Positions 47,875 through 57,119 of a stretch of DNA of 64,000 nt are shown piece by piece (the first letter of the stretch is position 1; each line of letters begins with the position of its first letter). Made by a program: the position numbers and the translations under genes. The notes beneath the pieces are model-generated. The model did no database searches, was not told the origin of the DNA, and saw nothing but the letters and a program-made list of their open reading frames with translations. This stretch comes from an uncultured Methanomicrobiales archaeon. GTDB lineage: Archaea > Halobacteriota > Methanomicrobia > Methanomicrobiales > Methanospirillaceae. Where the stretch lies: NCBI GenBank assembly GCA_903832665.1, contig CAILCG010000007.1:51920-115919 (forward strand), read 5' to 3'.

Positions 47875-49410
47875 TCAGCCCGGTTTTTTCTGTGCTGGCG
47901 CGATTGTCTTTGAAGCAGAGATAGCCCTCCCTTCAGCAAGCCAGGCCCGGAGTGCGTTAACCGTCTCGCGCTGGGAGACCGAGAGAGGAACCTGTGTCTT
48001 CATGCAGCCAAGGATGTCATCGGTCGTGACGCGACGCAGGTTCTCGTTGAATGCAATGTACATCGCATCGATCACCGTCTGCTCGATCTCGGCACCCACA
48101 TACCCCTCGCTCTCTTTTGCAAGAAGATCAAGAGCAAAGTCTGCAGGCATGCATTTGCGTTTCTTTATATGGACAGAAAAGATTTCCCGGCGTTCTTCGG
48201 TATTAGGAAGATCGAGGAAGAAGATCTCGTCAAAACGGCCCTTGCGGAGAAGTTCGGGAGGAAGTGCTGCAATGTTGTTGGCTGTGGCCACCACAAAACA
48301 GGGAGATGACTTATCCTGCATCCAGGTGAGCAGATGAGCAAAAACCCGCTGGCTGGTGCCGGCATCACCGCTGCCGAATGCAAAAGCCTTCTCTATCTCG
48401 TCTATCCAGAGGATGCACGGCGCTATCGTTTCAGCAAGTGAGAGGGCCCGGCGCGTCCTCTCTTCTGATTCTCCGACAAGGCTCCCGAACAGGGCGCCCA
48501 CATCGAGCCTGAGCAGGGGCAGGTGCCAGAGATCGGCGATCATCTTGGCCGTCAGGCTTTTGCCCGTTCCGGGAATTCCTATGAGCGCGATGCCCTTGGG
48601 GGCGGGAAGACCGTAGTCCCGGGCCTCCTGGGTAAACGCCCGCTCCCGCAGCCGGAGCCAATCCTTAAGCTGGGCAAGACCTCCGACATTATCGGGATTT
48701 TCTGTAAGGCTGTAGAATTCGAGCGCATCAGACTGGCTCAGAACGTCTTTCTTATCCGCAATAATGGCATCGATATCCCCATCATCGAGTGTGCCATGGG
48801 TAACAATCGCCCGGGAAAATGAGCGCCGGGCCTGGTTGAGGGTCATCCCCAGTGCGGCCTGGATCAGTTTCTCCCTGCCGGCATCGGAGAGCAAACTGGT
48901 AATCCCGCTGTTTGTGAGAAGCGAGTCGAGTTCCTTTGAAAGTTCGGGAGCTCCCGGCGGAGCGAAATGAATCAGTACTGCATCATCCCGTATCTCTTCC
49001 GGCACCCGCTGTACCGGGGTCACTATCACCATCGTGCGCCTGCTGTACTTGAATTTCTGGGAATAATTGCGGATCTTGCGTTTTACCTGGGGATTACTCC
49101 AGTATTCATGAAAATCCTTGAGAATAATTACCGCATTCTCATCGGATTTGGCCATATCATCGAGTGCAGTAATGGGATCGCGGGACTGAGCGAGAAAACC
49201 GGCGTTCCCGCAGACAACCGAGACTCCGTCAATACTGTCCCAGGCTATGCACTGACGCGGCGGGTCCCACTTTTCACACACCTCTTTTACCTGTGCAACC
49301 ACTCGTTCTTCTTCGGGCGTCATCACCACGATTAATGTGACCCGTGCCCTCAGGGAGACATTCAGTTTTCGTGCAAAATCCGGTTCCTTATCTGGCATGC
49401 TCATGTCCAC
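47875..49410 (-). CDS. Ycf46-like AAA+ ATPase
   Basis: The protein has 511 residues. The N-terminal domain (about 1-250) has the Ycf46-type degenerate NTPase look (ITALDDMAKSDENAVIILKDFHEYW, MVIVTPVQRVPEEI). The AAA+ domain (about 255-490) has Walker A GIPGTGKS, PLLRLDVGALFGSLVGESEERTR, Walker B CILWIDEIEKAF, SGDAGTSQRVFAHLLTWMQ, sensor 1 VVATANN and the Arg finger region RKGRFDEIFFLDLP. These blocks are diagnostic of chloroplast/cyanobacterial Ycf46 relatives. It overlaps the DUF1257 gene by 10 bp. A protein-remodelling role is likely; the substrate is unknown. Confidence 0.93.
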   Translation of the reverse strand: MDMSMPDKEPDFARKLNVSLRARVTLIVVMTPEEERVVAQVKEVCEKWDPPRQCIAWDSIDGVSVVCGNAGFLAQSRDPITALDDMAKSDENAVIILKDFHEYWSNPQVKRKIRNYSQKFKYSRRTMVIVTPVQRVPEEIRDDAVLIHFAPPGAPELSKELDSLLTNSGITSLLSDAGREKLIQAALGMTLNQARRSFSRAIVTHGTLDDGDIDAIIADKKDVLSQSDALEFYSLTENPDNVGGLAQLKDWLRLRERAFTQEARDYGLPAPKGIALIGIPGTGKSLTAKMIADLWHLPLLRLDVGALFGSLVGESEERTRRALSLAETIAPCILWIDEIEKAFAFGSGDAGTSQRVFAHLLTWMQDKSSPCFVVATANNIAALPPELLRKGRFDEIFFLDLPNTEERREIFSVHIKKRKCMPADFALDLLAKESEGYVGAEIEQTVIDAMYIAFNENLRRVTTDDILGCMKTQVPLSVSQRETVNALRAWLAEGRAISASKTIAPAQKKPG

Positions 49411-49799
49411 CTTCGCACGACAATCCTGATAGTTCCGTCAATTTCATCTGTCTGTGACACGATCTCGTATCCGTCTTTTGCCGTCTGTTCGAGCACAATC
49501 TTTCTCGCGTACTCCTTCTGGATCGTTTCCGCCTGCTGTTTGAGCTTGCTCGCGATCTGTTTCTGGCCGGTACCGGATACTCCCCACCAGTCGGCAACCA
49601 TATCGTAGGTGCCATCGCTGTTCTTCACAAACCCTACACTATAACCACCGGATTGTTTTGCCGCGATATCCACGGTATGCTGCCCATGATATCCCTTGAT
49701 GGTGGTATCGGTCTCTACAGTATGGCCCAATTCCTCAAGGCATCGGATCAGAGCTTCCCGATGGCGGAATTGTGTGCGGACACGGCTGAAGTGAGACAT
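49401..49799 (-). CDS. DUF1257 (Ycf35-like) protein
   Basis: The protein has 132 residues. MSHFSRVRTQFRHREALIRCLEELGH, then a beta region (HTVDIAAKQSGGYSVGFVKN, YDMVADWWGVSG) and a C-terminal helix plus strand (QTAKDGYEIVSQTDEIDGTIRIVVRRWT) match the DUF1257/Ycf35 family found in plastids and cyanobacteria. The ATG at 49799 lies 4 bp after the radical SAM gene's stop; the end overlaps the AAA gene. The function of the family is not known. Finding it beside a Ycf46-type AAA protein and DUF2997 in an archaeon is noteworthy. Confidence 0.88.
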   Translation of the reverse strand: MSHFSRVRTQFRHREALIRCLEELGHTVETDTTIKGYHGQHTVDIAAKQSGGYSVGFVKNSDGTYDMVADWWGVSGTGQKQIASKLKQQAETIQKEYARKIVLEQTAKDGYEIVSQTDEIDGTIRIVVRRWT

Positions 49800-49803
49800 A
49801 GGT

Positions 49804-50448
49804 TTAGCTGTCCCCCCTGCAGCGATGGGTAAGTCCTTTGACAAACTGTCTGTCGGGGAATCCGGTGGCCGTAAGGGTTCCGTCGGGATGTACCGTAAAT
49901 TCGGCAGGGTGCCCTGAAGCGTGAGTTGAAGATGCGGGGAGGGTGATGGTATCGGTGAGAGGGATGATTCTCTGGTTGGATGAACCAATCCACGGGTCAT
50001 TGCATTTCATGGAAGAGATATAGGGACCGGCAATCAGGAGATCGGTTGCTGCAACCAAACGCTTCCACGCGGGTCGGGTGGACTTAAGAACGATATCGGG
50101 AGAAAATCCAGTGAACGTGACAATTGAATGACCCTGCTCCCGCAATTGTTCTCCGAGATCTCCCAGTGCGTGAGCCTGGGTAAAAGGTTCGCCACCGGAG
50201 AATGTAGCTCCATCAATATTTTTCTGGGCGCAAATTATTTCGGCAAGGCTCGATGGGGTTACCTGCTGACCGAGATTGAATGACAAAAACTGCGGGTTGA
50301 AACAGCCCTCACAATGGATCGGGCAACCCTGCACCCAGACGACGGGCCGGATGCCGGGTCCGTTCACAGACGACCGTGCAAGAAAACCTGCAAGGTTGAT
50401 CGTGCTCTTACATCGGCATCCAGGGTCATTGGTTTCATGCACCTTCAT
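49804..50448 (-). CDS. Radical SAM activating-enzyme-like protein (NrdG/PflA-type)
   Basis: The protein has 214 residues. The cluster motif is WVQGCPIHCEGCFNPQ (CxxxCxxC), followed by GATFSGGEPFTQAHALGDL (SAM-binding GGE) and VTFTGFSP. The N-terminus carries an extra CRCKS. Such short radical SAM proteins usually activate a glycyl-radical enzyme, but no NrdD or Pfl homologue is here. In this operon it may instead modify or supply an iron-sulfur or radical step to DUF1257/DUF2997 proteins (inference). It is the first gene of the six-gene unit; a TATA-like ACTATAAGATAG lies near 50500-50512 on the minus strand. Confidence 0.85.
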   Translation of the reverse strand: MKVHETNDPGCRCKSTINLAGFLARSSVNGPGIRPVVWVQGCPIHCEGCFNPQFLSFNLGQQVTPSSLAEIICAQKNIDGATFSGGEPFTQAHALGDLGEQLREQGHSIVTFTGFSPDIVLKSTRPAWKRLVAATDLLIAGPYISSMKCNDPWIGSSNQRIIPLTDTITLPASSTHASGHPAEFTVHPDGTLTATGFPDRQFVKGLTHRCRGDS

Positions 50449-50736
50449 TTTTCCGCCGCGTTTTTGTGGCTGTTAAATGATTCCGGTGTGGGTGATCGAT
50501 CTATCTTATAGTGTTACCCGTAATTTCCCGGAATGAATTCACCCGCGGGGACGTGCAAATAAGCATACTTATGAGATACGATCTGACTATACATCTTGGA
50601 TTTTACCCCTTTTATAGCCATTGAAACGAGTTTATGTAATTCATAAGGATTTCGTTCGAAGTTTGCCTATCGCGCAAAAACCCCGAGTTGCGTTTCGGCG
50701 TGCCCTTATTATCATCTAAACCCAATATATCCGGTA

Positions 50737-51747
50737 GTGAAGGCAACATTTGACGGCACCGCAGTGCGAGTGGGAAAAGACGGGCGTGTGCTCTACGAGC
50801 AGAGCGGGTACGGCCGCTTGGAAAAAGATGGTGTGAAGCTTTCCCCTCAGGAGGCGCTCTATCTTCTCCACCGCCAGAAAATTACCTTAGATGATTATAC
50901 GTTCGATAGCTTGTTTTCAGAGTTTGCCAGTGAACGCAATTTCCTTCGGAGTTTTCTTGTATACCGCGATCTCCGCGAGCGGGGGTATGTGGTCCAGACA
51001 GGCCCGCACGACTTCCGGGTATTCCGGCGCGGTGAGAAACCTGGAACCGGAGAGTCCCTCTACCTGGTCCGCGTGCTCTCGGAACGCGATCCCATCCGGT
51101 TTACCAAGTTAATCGAAGAGGTGGTTGCGTCCCGCAATATGCGCAAACAGTACGTGCTGGCGGTTGTCGATGATGAAGAAGAGCTTACCTACTATGAGAT
51201 CAAGCTGCAGGTACTGGCAGATGCCTGTATCCCATTAACACCTCTATCGAAACATGAGGCAGTGTTGATCGGAAAATCTGCTATGGTCCGGATCAGCCCC
51301 CCCTCCGACCTCGAGACATCCGGCTTTGGCAAACGCCTTGACGATGAACGACTCATGCTGTCGCCGGTTGAACTCCTCTACCTGATGGGAAAAGGGATTC
51401 TCGATCTCAGGAGAGGTGATGTTCCCGTCAGCACTCCTGAGTATTTTGAACTTGCCCGCGAGAACGATTCGGAACTGGCAGAGAAAGACGCGGTGTACAC
51501 GGAACTCCGGTCGCACGATTATACTCCCCGGACCGGCTATAAGTTCGGGCACCACTTCCGGGTCTACTGCGGCAAGAATGTACATTCTGACCTTCTGGTT
51601 CATGCAGTGGAGAAGGATACGGTTATCCCCATGAGCACGATCTCCCGCTCGGTCCGGATGGCGCACAGTGTCAAAAAGAAGATGTTGTTTGGCACTGTAC
51701 ATACTAACGGAATCCAATTCGTGGAATTTGCACGAATCAAACTGTGA
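50737..51747 (+). CDS. endA: tRNA-splicing endonuclease, fused two-repeat type
   Basis: The protein has 336 residues, the length of the alpha2-type archaeal enzyme made of two tandem repeats, each with an N-terminal LSPxEALYLL-like helix (KLSPQEALYLLHRQKI; MLSPVELLYLMGKGIL). The catalytic triad lies in the second repeat: Tyr in GYKFGHHFRVY, His in NVHSDLLVHAV and Lys in SVKKKMLF. The start is GTG at 50737, with a TTATTATC box about 25-30 bp upstream and no Shine-Dalgarno site, so a leaderless mRNA is likely. It removes introns from pre-tRNA. trpS follows 9 bp later. Confidence 0.95.
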   Translation: MKATFDGTAVRVGKDGRVLYEQSGYGRLEKDGVKLSPQEALYLLHRQKITLDDYTFDSLFSEFASERNFLRSFLVYRDLRERGYVVQTGPHDFRVFRRGEKPGTGESLYLVRVLSERDPIRFTKLIEEVVASRNMRKQYVLAVVDDEEELTYYEIKLQVLADACIPLTPLSKHEAVLIGKSAMVRISPPSDLETSGFGKRLDDERLMLSPVELLYLMGKGILDLRRGDVPVSTPEYFELARENDSELAEKDAVYTELRSHDYTPRTGYKFGHHFRVYCGKNVHSDLLVHAVEKDTVIPMSTISRSVRMAHSVKKKMLFGTVHTNGIQFVEFARIKL

Positions 51748-51756
51748 GCACCTTTC

Positions 51757-53013
51757 ATGCCGGAACCGCAGAATAACCCCTGGTCAAGCACGCCGTCTCT
51801 CGATATCGAAAAAACCTTTGCCGATTTCGGTATCGACCCGATAGGCCCGGTACTGGCCGAACTCCCCAGTGTTCCCTACTTTATGCGCCGGAACATTGTC
51901 GTCGGCCACCGTGATTACCGCCCGATAGCGAGCGCGATCCGCAACCATACGCCGTTTCATATCCTCACCGGGTTCATGCCGAGCGGCCACCCGCATCTCG
52001 GTCACCTGATGGTAATGAAGGAAGTGGTCTGGCATGTCCAGCAGGGCGGCAACGGGTACGTTACCATCGCTGACCGCGAGGCCCACGCGGTCCGTGACCT
52101 TTCCTGGGAGAAGTGCCGGGAATATGGCAAGGAATATCTTGCCTGCCTGTACGCGCTCGGGTTTGAGGGCACCACGTACTTCCAGAGTAAAAACGAGCGG
52201 CTCAAGGATCTCGCATTCGAAGCGGCAATGAAGGTGAACTTCTCGGACCTTTCGGCGATCTACGGTTTCTCGCCGGAGACCGATATCGCCCACGCGGACA
52301 GCGTGATCACGCAGGTGGCCGATATCCTGTATCCCCAGATTGACCGGGAACCTGCCCCCACACTCGTGCCGGTCGGCGTTGACCAGGACCCGCACATCCG
52401 GCTCACCCGCGGGGTTGCCCACAAGATGCGGATGTTCACGATAGAAGAGCGGGATGGGTACATCAGCGTCCGGTCCAAGAATGCGCCGGAGGCAGCGCTC
52501 GATGCGGTGAAAAAGGCGTTCCCGCACGCAAAGAAATACGAAGGGCACGTGGATATCAAAGATGCGCAGTGCGTTGACGTGAGTGCGAAAGTCCGGGAGA
52601 TCGAGCGGGCGCACGGCGGGTATGCATTCTACACGCCCTCGTCCACCTACCATGTCTTCATGCCGGGCCTCACGGGCGGCAAGATGTCGAGCAGTATTCC
52701 CGAGAGTATCATCTCGTTCTACGAGACCGAGGCGGTCGTCAGAAAGAAAGTGATGAGCGGGATCACGGGCGGAAGGGTGACTTTGGAAGAGCAGAAGCGG
52801 CTCGGTGGCGAACCCGACAAGTGCTCGCTCTACCTGCTCAATCTCTTCCACATGGTAACCGACGATACGGAACTTGCAGAGATCCGGCGGAAGTGCACGG
52901 CAGGCGAGATCACCTGCGGCCAGTGCAAGAAAGAGACGGCGGAACGCGTGGTTTCGTTCCTGCAAGACTTTAAGGAGAAGATGGATGCGGCAATGGACAG
53001 GATCGAGGTGTGA
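51757..53013 (+). CDS. trpS: Tryptophanyl-tRNA synthetase
   Basis: A 418-residue archaeal/eukaryotic-type TrpRS. The HIGH equivalent is FMPSGHPHLGHLMV, the second signature is PGLTGGKMSSSIPES (KMSSS), and VPVGVDQDPHIRLTRG binds substrate. It attaches tryptophan to its tRNA. It is 9 bp after endA, and its stop is 2 bp from the pheS start, so endA-trpS-pheS-pheT look like one translation operon. The frame is intact. The G+C-rich third positions produce long antisense open frames here that are not genes. Confidence 0.97.
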   Translation: MPEPQNNPWSSTPSLDIEKTFADFGIDPIGPVLAELPSVPYFMRRNIVVGHRDYRPIASAIRNHTPFHILTGFMPSGHPHLGHLMVMKEVVWHVQQGGNGYVTIADREAHAVRDLSWEKCREYGKEYLACLYALGFEGTTYFQSKNERLKDLAFEAAMKVNFSDLSAIYGFSPETDIAHADSVITQVADILYPQIDREPAPTLVPVGVDQDPHIRLTRGVAHKMRMFTIEERDGYISVRSKNAPEAALDAVKKAFPHAKKYEGHVDIKDAQCVDVSAKVREIERAHGGYAFYTPSSTYHVFMPGLTGGKMSSSIPESIISFYETEAVVRKKVMSGITGGRVTLEEQKRLGGEPDKCSLYLLNLFHMVTDDTELAEIRRKCTAGEITCGQCKKETAERVVSFLQDFKEKMDAAMDRIEV

Positions 53014-53015
53014 GA

Positions 53016-54518
53016 ATGGCGGAACTGACGCAGAACGAGAAACGGCTGCTTGCAATACTGGAAAAAGAGAAGAAGGCAGATGCCCCGCATCTTGCGGGCC
53101 TGCTCGATGCAACTCCTGAAGCAGTGGTGCAGTGGGCGCACCTTGCACAGGATAATGGCTTTGCTCTTGTTGAGAGGGTTGTGGCGAAGGAGTTTGTGTA
53201 CACTGATGAGGGTAAAAACTACTTGAAAAATGGCTTGCCCGAAACGCAGCTCTTCCGTTTCATCCTGCCGGGAACCACGCTTGCCGATCTCCAGAAGCAC
53301 GAGGCATTTAAGATCGGATTTGGCCAGCTGAGAAAAAAAGGGCTGGTGAAAGTCAATGGAGCTTTCGTGGAAAAAGTCCTGCATATCACCGATGACGATA
53401 CTATACAAAAGGACACGGATCTTAACCGCGGAAATGATTACGGGGCCCCTATGGATGCGGATGAAGCTGCCATCAGGAACCCGTCGGCAGATAACCCAAG
53501 AACAAAAGAACTCATCAAGCGCGGTATCCTGCAGGAATCCGAAACCGTCCGGTATACGATTGCCATCACACCCGCCGGGCTTGCCCTCGTCAAGCAGGGT
53601 CTCGATCTCCGGGGCGAGAGCGGCACCCTCACCCGCGACCAGATCATCTCGGGCGAATGGAAGAATCTCAATCTCCGTAAGTATGACGTGAGCAAGCTCC
53701 CCAAAAAGGCGTACCCCGGCAAGATCCACCCCTACCAGCGGATCATTGGCGAGATGCGTGAGATCCTGCTCGAGATGGGCTTTACGGAACTCTACGGCGG
53801 GATCGTCCAGCAATCCTACTGGAACTTTGACGCCCTCTTCCAGCCGCAGGACCACCCGGCCCGCGAGATGCAGGATACGTTCTATCTCAACGAGACCCTC
53901 CCGCTCCCCCCGGGATACGAGAAGGTTAAGGCCATGCACGAAAGCGGCGGCGAGACCTCCTCGACCGGCTGGGGCGGCATCTGGAAGGAAGAGAAGGCCG
54001 AGCAGTGCGTGCTCCGGACCCACACCACGAGTGTCTCGATCCAGTACCTTGCGAACAACCCGAACCCGCCCGTCAAGGCCTTCTGTGTCGGCAGGGTATA
54101 CCGTCGCGAGACGATCGATACCACCCATCTCGCAGAGTTCGAGCAGCTCGAAGGGATCGTCATGGACGAGAACGTCTCCTTCGGGAACCTGCTGGGTATC
54201 CTCCGCGAGTTCTACAACCGCATGGGCTTCGAGAGCGTGCGCTTCAAGCCCTCGTTCTACCCCTACACCGAGCCGAGCCTCGATGCCGAGGTGTATGTTG
54301 ACGGGATTGGTTGGATCGAGATGGGCGGCGCCGGCGTCTTCCGCGAGGAAGTCACTGCCCCGCTCGACATCAACTATCCTGTCCTTGCGTGGGGTCTTGG
54401 CGTGAGCCGGATTGCAATGCTCCGCCTCGGTCTCAAGGATCTCCGCTACCTGCACAAGAGTGACGTGGCCTTCCTCCGCGAGACTCCTTCCCTGCGCCCG
54501 AACAAGGGAGGTATCTGA
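53016..54518 (+). CDS. pheS: Phenylalanyl-tRNA synthetase alpha subunit
   Basis: The protein has 500 residues, archaeal type. The N-terminal winged-helix part ([32 protein letters not shown]) is followed by the class II catalytic core: [21 protein letters not shown], motif 2 region [15 protein letters not shown] and [25 protein letters not shown], and motif 3 [20 protein letters not shown]. The ATG at 53016 follows a GAGGTG box inside the end of trpS. It forms the alpha2-beta2 enzyme with pheT, which starts 2 bp after its stop. Confidence 0.97.
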   Translation: MAELTQNEKRLLAILEKEKKADAPHLAGLLDATPEAVVQWAHLAQDNGFALVERVVAKEFVYTDEGKNYLKNGLPETQLFRFILPGTTLADLQKHEAFKIGFGQLRKKGLVKVNGAFVEKVLHITDDDTIQKDTDLNRGNDYGAPMDADEAAIRNPSADNPRTKELIKRGILQESETVRYTIAITPAGLALVKQGLDLRGESGTLTRDQIISGEWKNLNLRKYDVSKLPKKAYPGKIHPYQRIIGEMREILLEMGFTELYGGIVQQSYWNFDALFQPQDHPAREMQDTFYLNETLPLPPGYEKVKAMHESGGETSSTGWGGIWKEEKAEQCVLRTHTTSVSIQYLANNPNPPVKAFCVGRVYRRETIDTTHLAEFEQLEGIVMDENVSFGNLLGILREFYNRMGFESVRFKPSFYPYTEPSLDAEVYVDGIGWIEMGGAGVFREEVTAPLDINYPVLAWGLGVSRIAMLRLGLKDLRYLHKSDVAFLRETPSLRPNKGGI

Positions 54519-54519
54519 A

Positions 54520-56148
54520 ATGGCAGTCATCACGCTTCCTTACAAGTATCTCGAGCGACTCACCCGCACCGACCGGAAGATGATTCTCGATAAGGTCGCC
54601 TTTATCGGGTCCGACGTGGAGCGGATCGAAGAGGACCACGCGGATGTCGAGTTCTTCCCGGACCGCCCTGATCTCTTCTCTCCGGAAGGAGTGGCCCGGG
54701 TGATGCGGGGCTACCTTGGGATTGAGACCGGTCTCTCGTCTTACCCGGTAAAACCCTCCGGTATAAAATTCACCATTGATCCCGCGCTTGCGAACATCCG
54801 CCCTGTGCTCGGGGCTGCGGTTATCCGCGGTGTCTCATTTGATGACGAATCGATCCAGAGCATCATGTCCCTGCAGGAGTCGCTCCATTGGGCAGTCGGC
54901 AGGGGCAGGAGCAAGGTTGCAATTGGCATCCATGATATGGACACGGTCAAGCCTCCGTTCCATTACATCGCTTCCCGGCCGAGCCGGGGGTTCATTCCAC
55001 TCGACTTCAAAGAGAAGATGACGATGACCGAGATCCTTGAGAAGCACCCGAAAGGCCGGGACTATGCGAAGCTTGTAAAGGATTTCCCACTCTACCCACT
55101 GATCGTTGACGATGATGACCACGTCCTTTCGTTTCCCCCTATCATCAATGGCGAGCGGACCCGCGTGACCATCGATACGAAGAACATCCTCCTCGACACG
55201 ACCGGCACCGACAAGCGGGCGGTCAGTGTGGCCGTTAACATCATCTGCACAGCGATGGCCGAAGCGGGTGCGAAGATCGAGAGTGTTGATATCGGCGGAG
55301 TGCAGACTCCTACTCTTTCCCCCGCAGAACGGACGGTGAGCGTGCAGGAGTGCTCAAGGCTCCTCGGCATCGGACTGACCGCAACGTCGATGTCAGAACT
55401 CCTCCGGAAGATGCGCTTTGGTGCCGAACCGGCGGGTGCAGACACGGTAAATGTGCAGGTGCCCTGCTACCGGGCCGACATCATGCACGATTGGGACCTG
55501 TTCGAAGATGTGGCGATCGCGTACGGGTATGACCGGCTCGAAAGCCAGCCGCCCAAGACCTTCACCGTGGGAAAACCCCATCCGGTGCAGGTCAACGCGG
55601 CCCTTGCCCGCGAGGCCTTCTCCGGTCTCGGGTACCTCGAAGTGATGCCGTTTACGCTGACAAACGAGGATGTGCTATACAAAAAGATGCAGCGCGACGA
55701 GAAGAAAGGCGTCCTCCGTGTCATGCACCCGATCAGCATCGAGAACACGGTCGTCCGGACCGAGCTCCTCCCGCTGCTCCTCGAATTCCTGACCCTGAAC
55801 CGGCACCGCGAACTCCCGCAGCGCCTTTTTACCGTGGGCGATGTCGTGGACTCCTGCCTCACGTACCAGCAGGCAGCCGGCGTCAGCACCCACCCGGATG
55901 CGGACTTCTCGGAGGCCTACGCCTCGGCAGACGCGATGCTCCACGAGCTTTCCATCGAGTATACGGTGAAAGAATCCGCCGATGCAGCCTTCATTGAGGG
56001 ACGCCGGGGCGATATCATTTCCGGCGGAAAAAAGATCGGAGTCTTTGGCGAGATCCATCCCACCGTGCTGAACGCATTTGAACTCGAGCACTCGGTTGCC
56101 GCGTTCGAGTTCGACCTCAGAGCCGTACCGGGATATCCCGTTCTCTGA
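54520..56148 (+). CDS. pheT: Phenylalanyl-tRNA synthetase beta subunit
   Basis: A 542-residue archaeal-type beta subunit: B1/B3-B4 region ([54 protein letters not shown]), B5 domain ([25 protein letters not shown]) and the degenerate class II core ([37 protein letters not shown]). The ATG at 54520 is 2 bp after the pheS stop. The last 32 bp overlap the 3' end of hisF on the opposite strand (56117-56148). Confidence 0.97.
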   Translation: MAVITLPYKYLERLTRTDRKMILDKVAFIGSDVERIEEDHADVEFFPDRPDLFSPEGVARVMRGYLGIETGLSSYPVKPSGIKFTIDPALANIRPVLGAAVIRGVSFDDESIQSIMSLQESLHWAVGRGRSKVAIGIHDMDTVKPPFHYIASRPSRGFIPLDFKEKMTMTEILEKHPKGRDYAKLVKDFPLYPLIVDDDDHVLSFPPIINGERTRVTIDTKNILLDTTGTDKRAVSVAVNIICTAMAEAGAKIESVDIGGVQTPTLSPAERTVSVQECSRLLGIGLTATSMSELLRKMRFGAEPAGADTVNVQVPCYRADIMHDWDLFEDVAIAYGYDRLESQPPKTFTVGKPHPVQVNAALAREAFSGLGYLEVMPFTLTNEDVLYKKMQRDEKKGVLRVMHPISIENTVVRTELLPLLLEFLTLNRHRELPQRLFTVGDVVDSCLTYQQAAGVSTHPDADFSEAYASADAMLHELSIEYTVKESADAAFIEGRRGDIISGGKKIGVFGEIHPTVLNAFELEHSVAAFEFDLRAVPGYPVL

Positions 56149-56923
56149 GATACTCTTTTACCTCTTTTACGGTAAACTCCCCGAAGTGAAAGACGCTTGC
56201 CGCAAGGCAGGCGTCGGCCTTTCCTTTGGTAAACCCGTCATAGAAATGCGATAAGTTCCCGACACCGCCGCTGGCGATCACCGGGATGCCGGCGGCATCC
56301 GAGATTGCGGCCGTAACCGCGAGATCGAACCCGTTCTTGGTGCCATCGGTCTCCATGCTGGTGAGCAGGATCTCTCCTGCCCCCCGTTCCTCGGCTTCCT
56401 TTGCCCACGCAACCGCATCGATACCGGTCGGCTTGCTGCCGCCGTAGACGACCACTTCGTACCAGCACCTGGTCTCGTCTTCCAGAAACACGGGGATTGC
56501 CTTTTCATTCGGCGTAAAATTCCGGCGCACATCCATTGCCACGACAATACATTGCGTGCCGAAGGACTCCGCCCCCCGGGTGATGAGGGTCGGGTCGTGC
56601 ACCGCGCTCGTGTTCATGCTCACCTTATCGGCGCCCGCCCGGAGGATCTGCTGGATGTCTTCCAAAGACCGGATGCCCCCGCCAACCGTTAGCGGGAGGA
56701 AGAGCTGGTCGGCTGCCCGCTTGATCAGCTCAATGATGATACCGCGTTTCTCCTTGGACGCCGTGATATCGAGGAATACTACCTCGTCGGCGCCCTGCTC
56801 GTTATAACGCTCGGCAAGCTCCACCGGGTCACCGGCATCCCGCAGTCCGAGAAAATTCGTCCCCTTGACCACCCTTCCATCCTTGAGATCCAGGCAAGGA
56901 ATGATCCTTCGCGTGAGCACCAT
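56117..56923 (-). CDS. hisF: Imidazole glycerol phosphate synthase cyclase subunit
   Basis: A 268-residue (beta/alpha)8 barrel: [15 protein letters not shown] with the first catalytic Asp, [56 protein letters not shown] with the second catalytic Asp, and [15 protein letters not shown]. It makes IGP and AICAR in histidine synthesis with HisH, which is not in this window. The start [10 protein letters not shown] at 56923 fits the family; an in-frame ATG at 56944 adds seven residues. It is transcribed convergently with pheT and divergently from ahcY. Confidence 0.97.
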   Translation of the reverse strand: MVLTRRIIPCLDLKDGRVVKGTNFLGLRDAGDPVELAERYNEQGADEVVFLDITASKEKRGIIIELIKRAADQLFLPLTVGGGIRSLEDIQQILRAGADKVSMNTSAVHDPTLITRGAESFGTQCIVVAMDVRRNFTPNEKAIPVFLEDETRCWYEVVVYGGSKPTGIDAVAWAKEAEERGAGEILLTSMETDGTKNGFDLAVTAAISDAAGIPVIASGGVGNLSHFYDGFTKGKADACLAASVFHFGEFTVKEVKEYLRERDIPVRL

Positions 56924-56971
56924 TGGTAAAAACTGGGTGTGCAATCCCTATCTATATTTCTCAAACAGGGT

Positions 56972-56989
56972 ATACGGATTCATCCGTAT
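56972..56989. promoter_or_regulatory. 8+2+8 palindrome between hisF and ahcY
   Basis: ATACGGAT-TC-ATCCGTAT is a perfect 8-bp inverted repeat with a 2-base centre, 49 bp from the hisF start and 130 bp from the ahcY start. The size and symmetry suit a homodimeric repressor site controlling one or both divergent genes. No matching copy was noticed elsewhere in the window. Confidence 0.5.
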
Positions 56990-57119
56990 TCAGGATTAGT
57001 CGAGAATTGTCCGGAGATACCCGTTCAAATCCCGGAGTTTTTATGTAACTTGGGGTGCCTACTCATAGGGTACGACAGGATACGGGCAGGTGCCGGAACG
57101 CATCTTCCCCGGTGATTTT

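Noticed and set aside
51784..54533. Very long minus-strand open frames (454 and 567 codons) opposite trpS, pheS and pheT
   Set aside because: They mirror GC-rich third codon positions of clear tRNA-synthetase genes, have low-complexity composition and no recognisable motif.
57000..57090. Stretch GTTCAAATCC near 57024 as a tRNA T-loop
   Set aside because: The flanking bases cannot form a 5-bp T stem or an acceptor stem, so it is not a tRNA. I found no tRNA elsewhere in the window.
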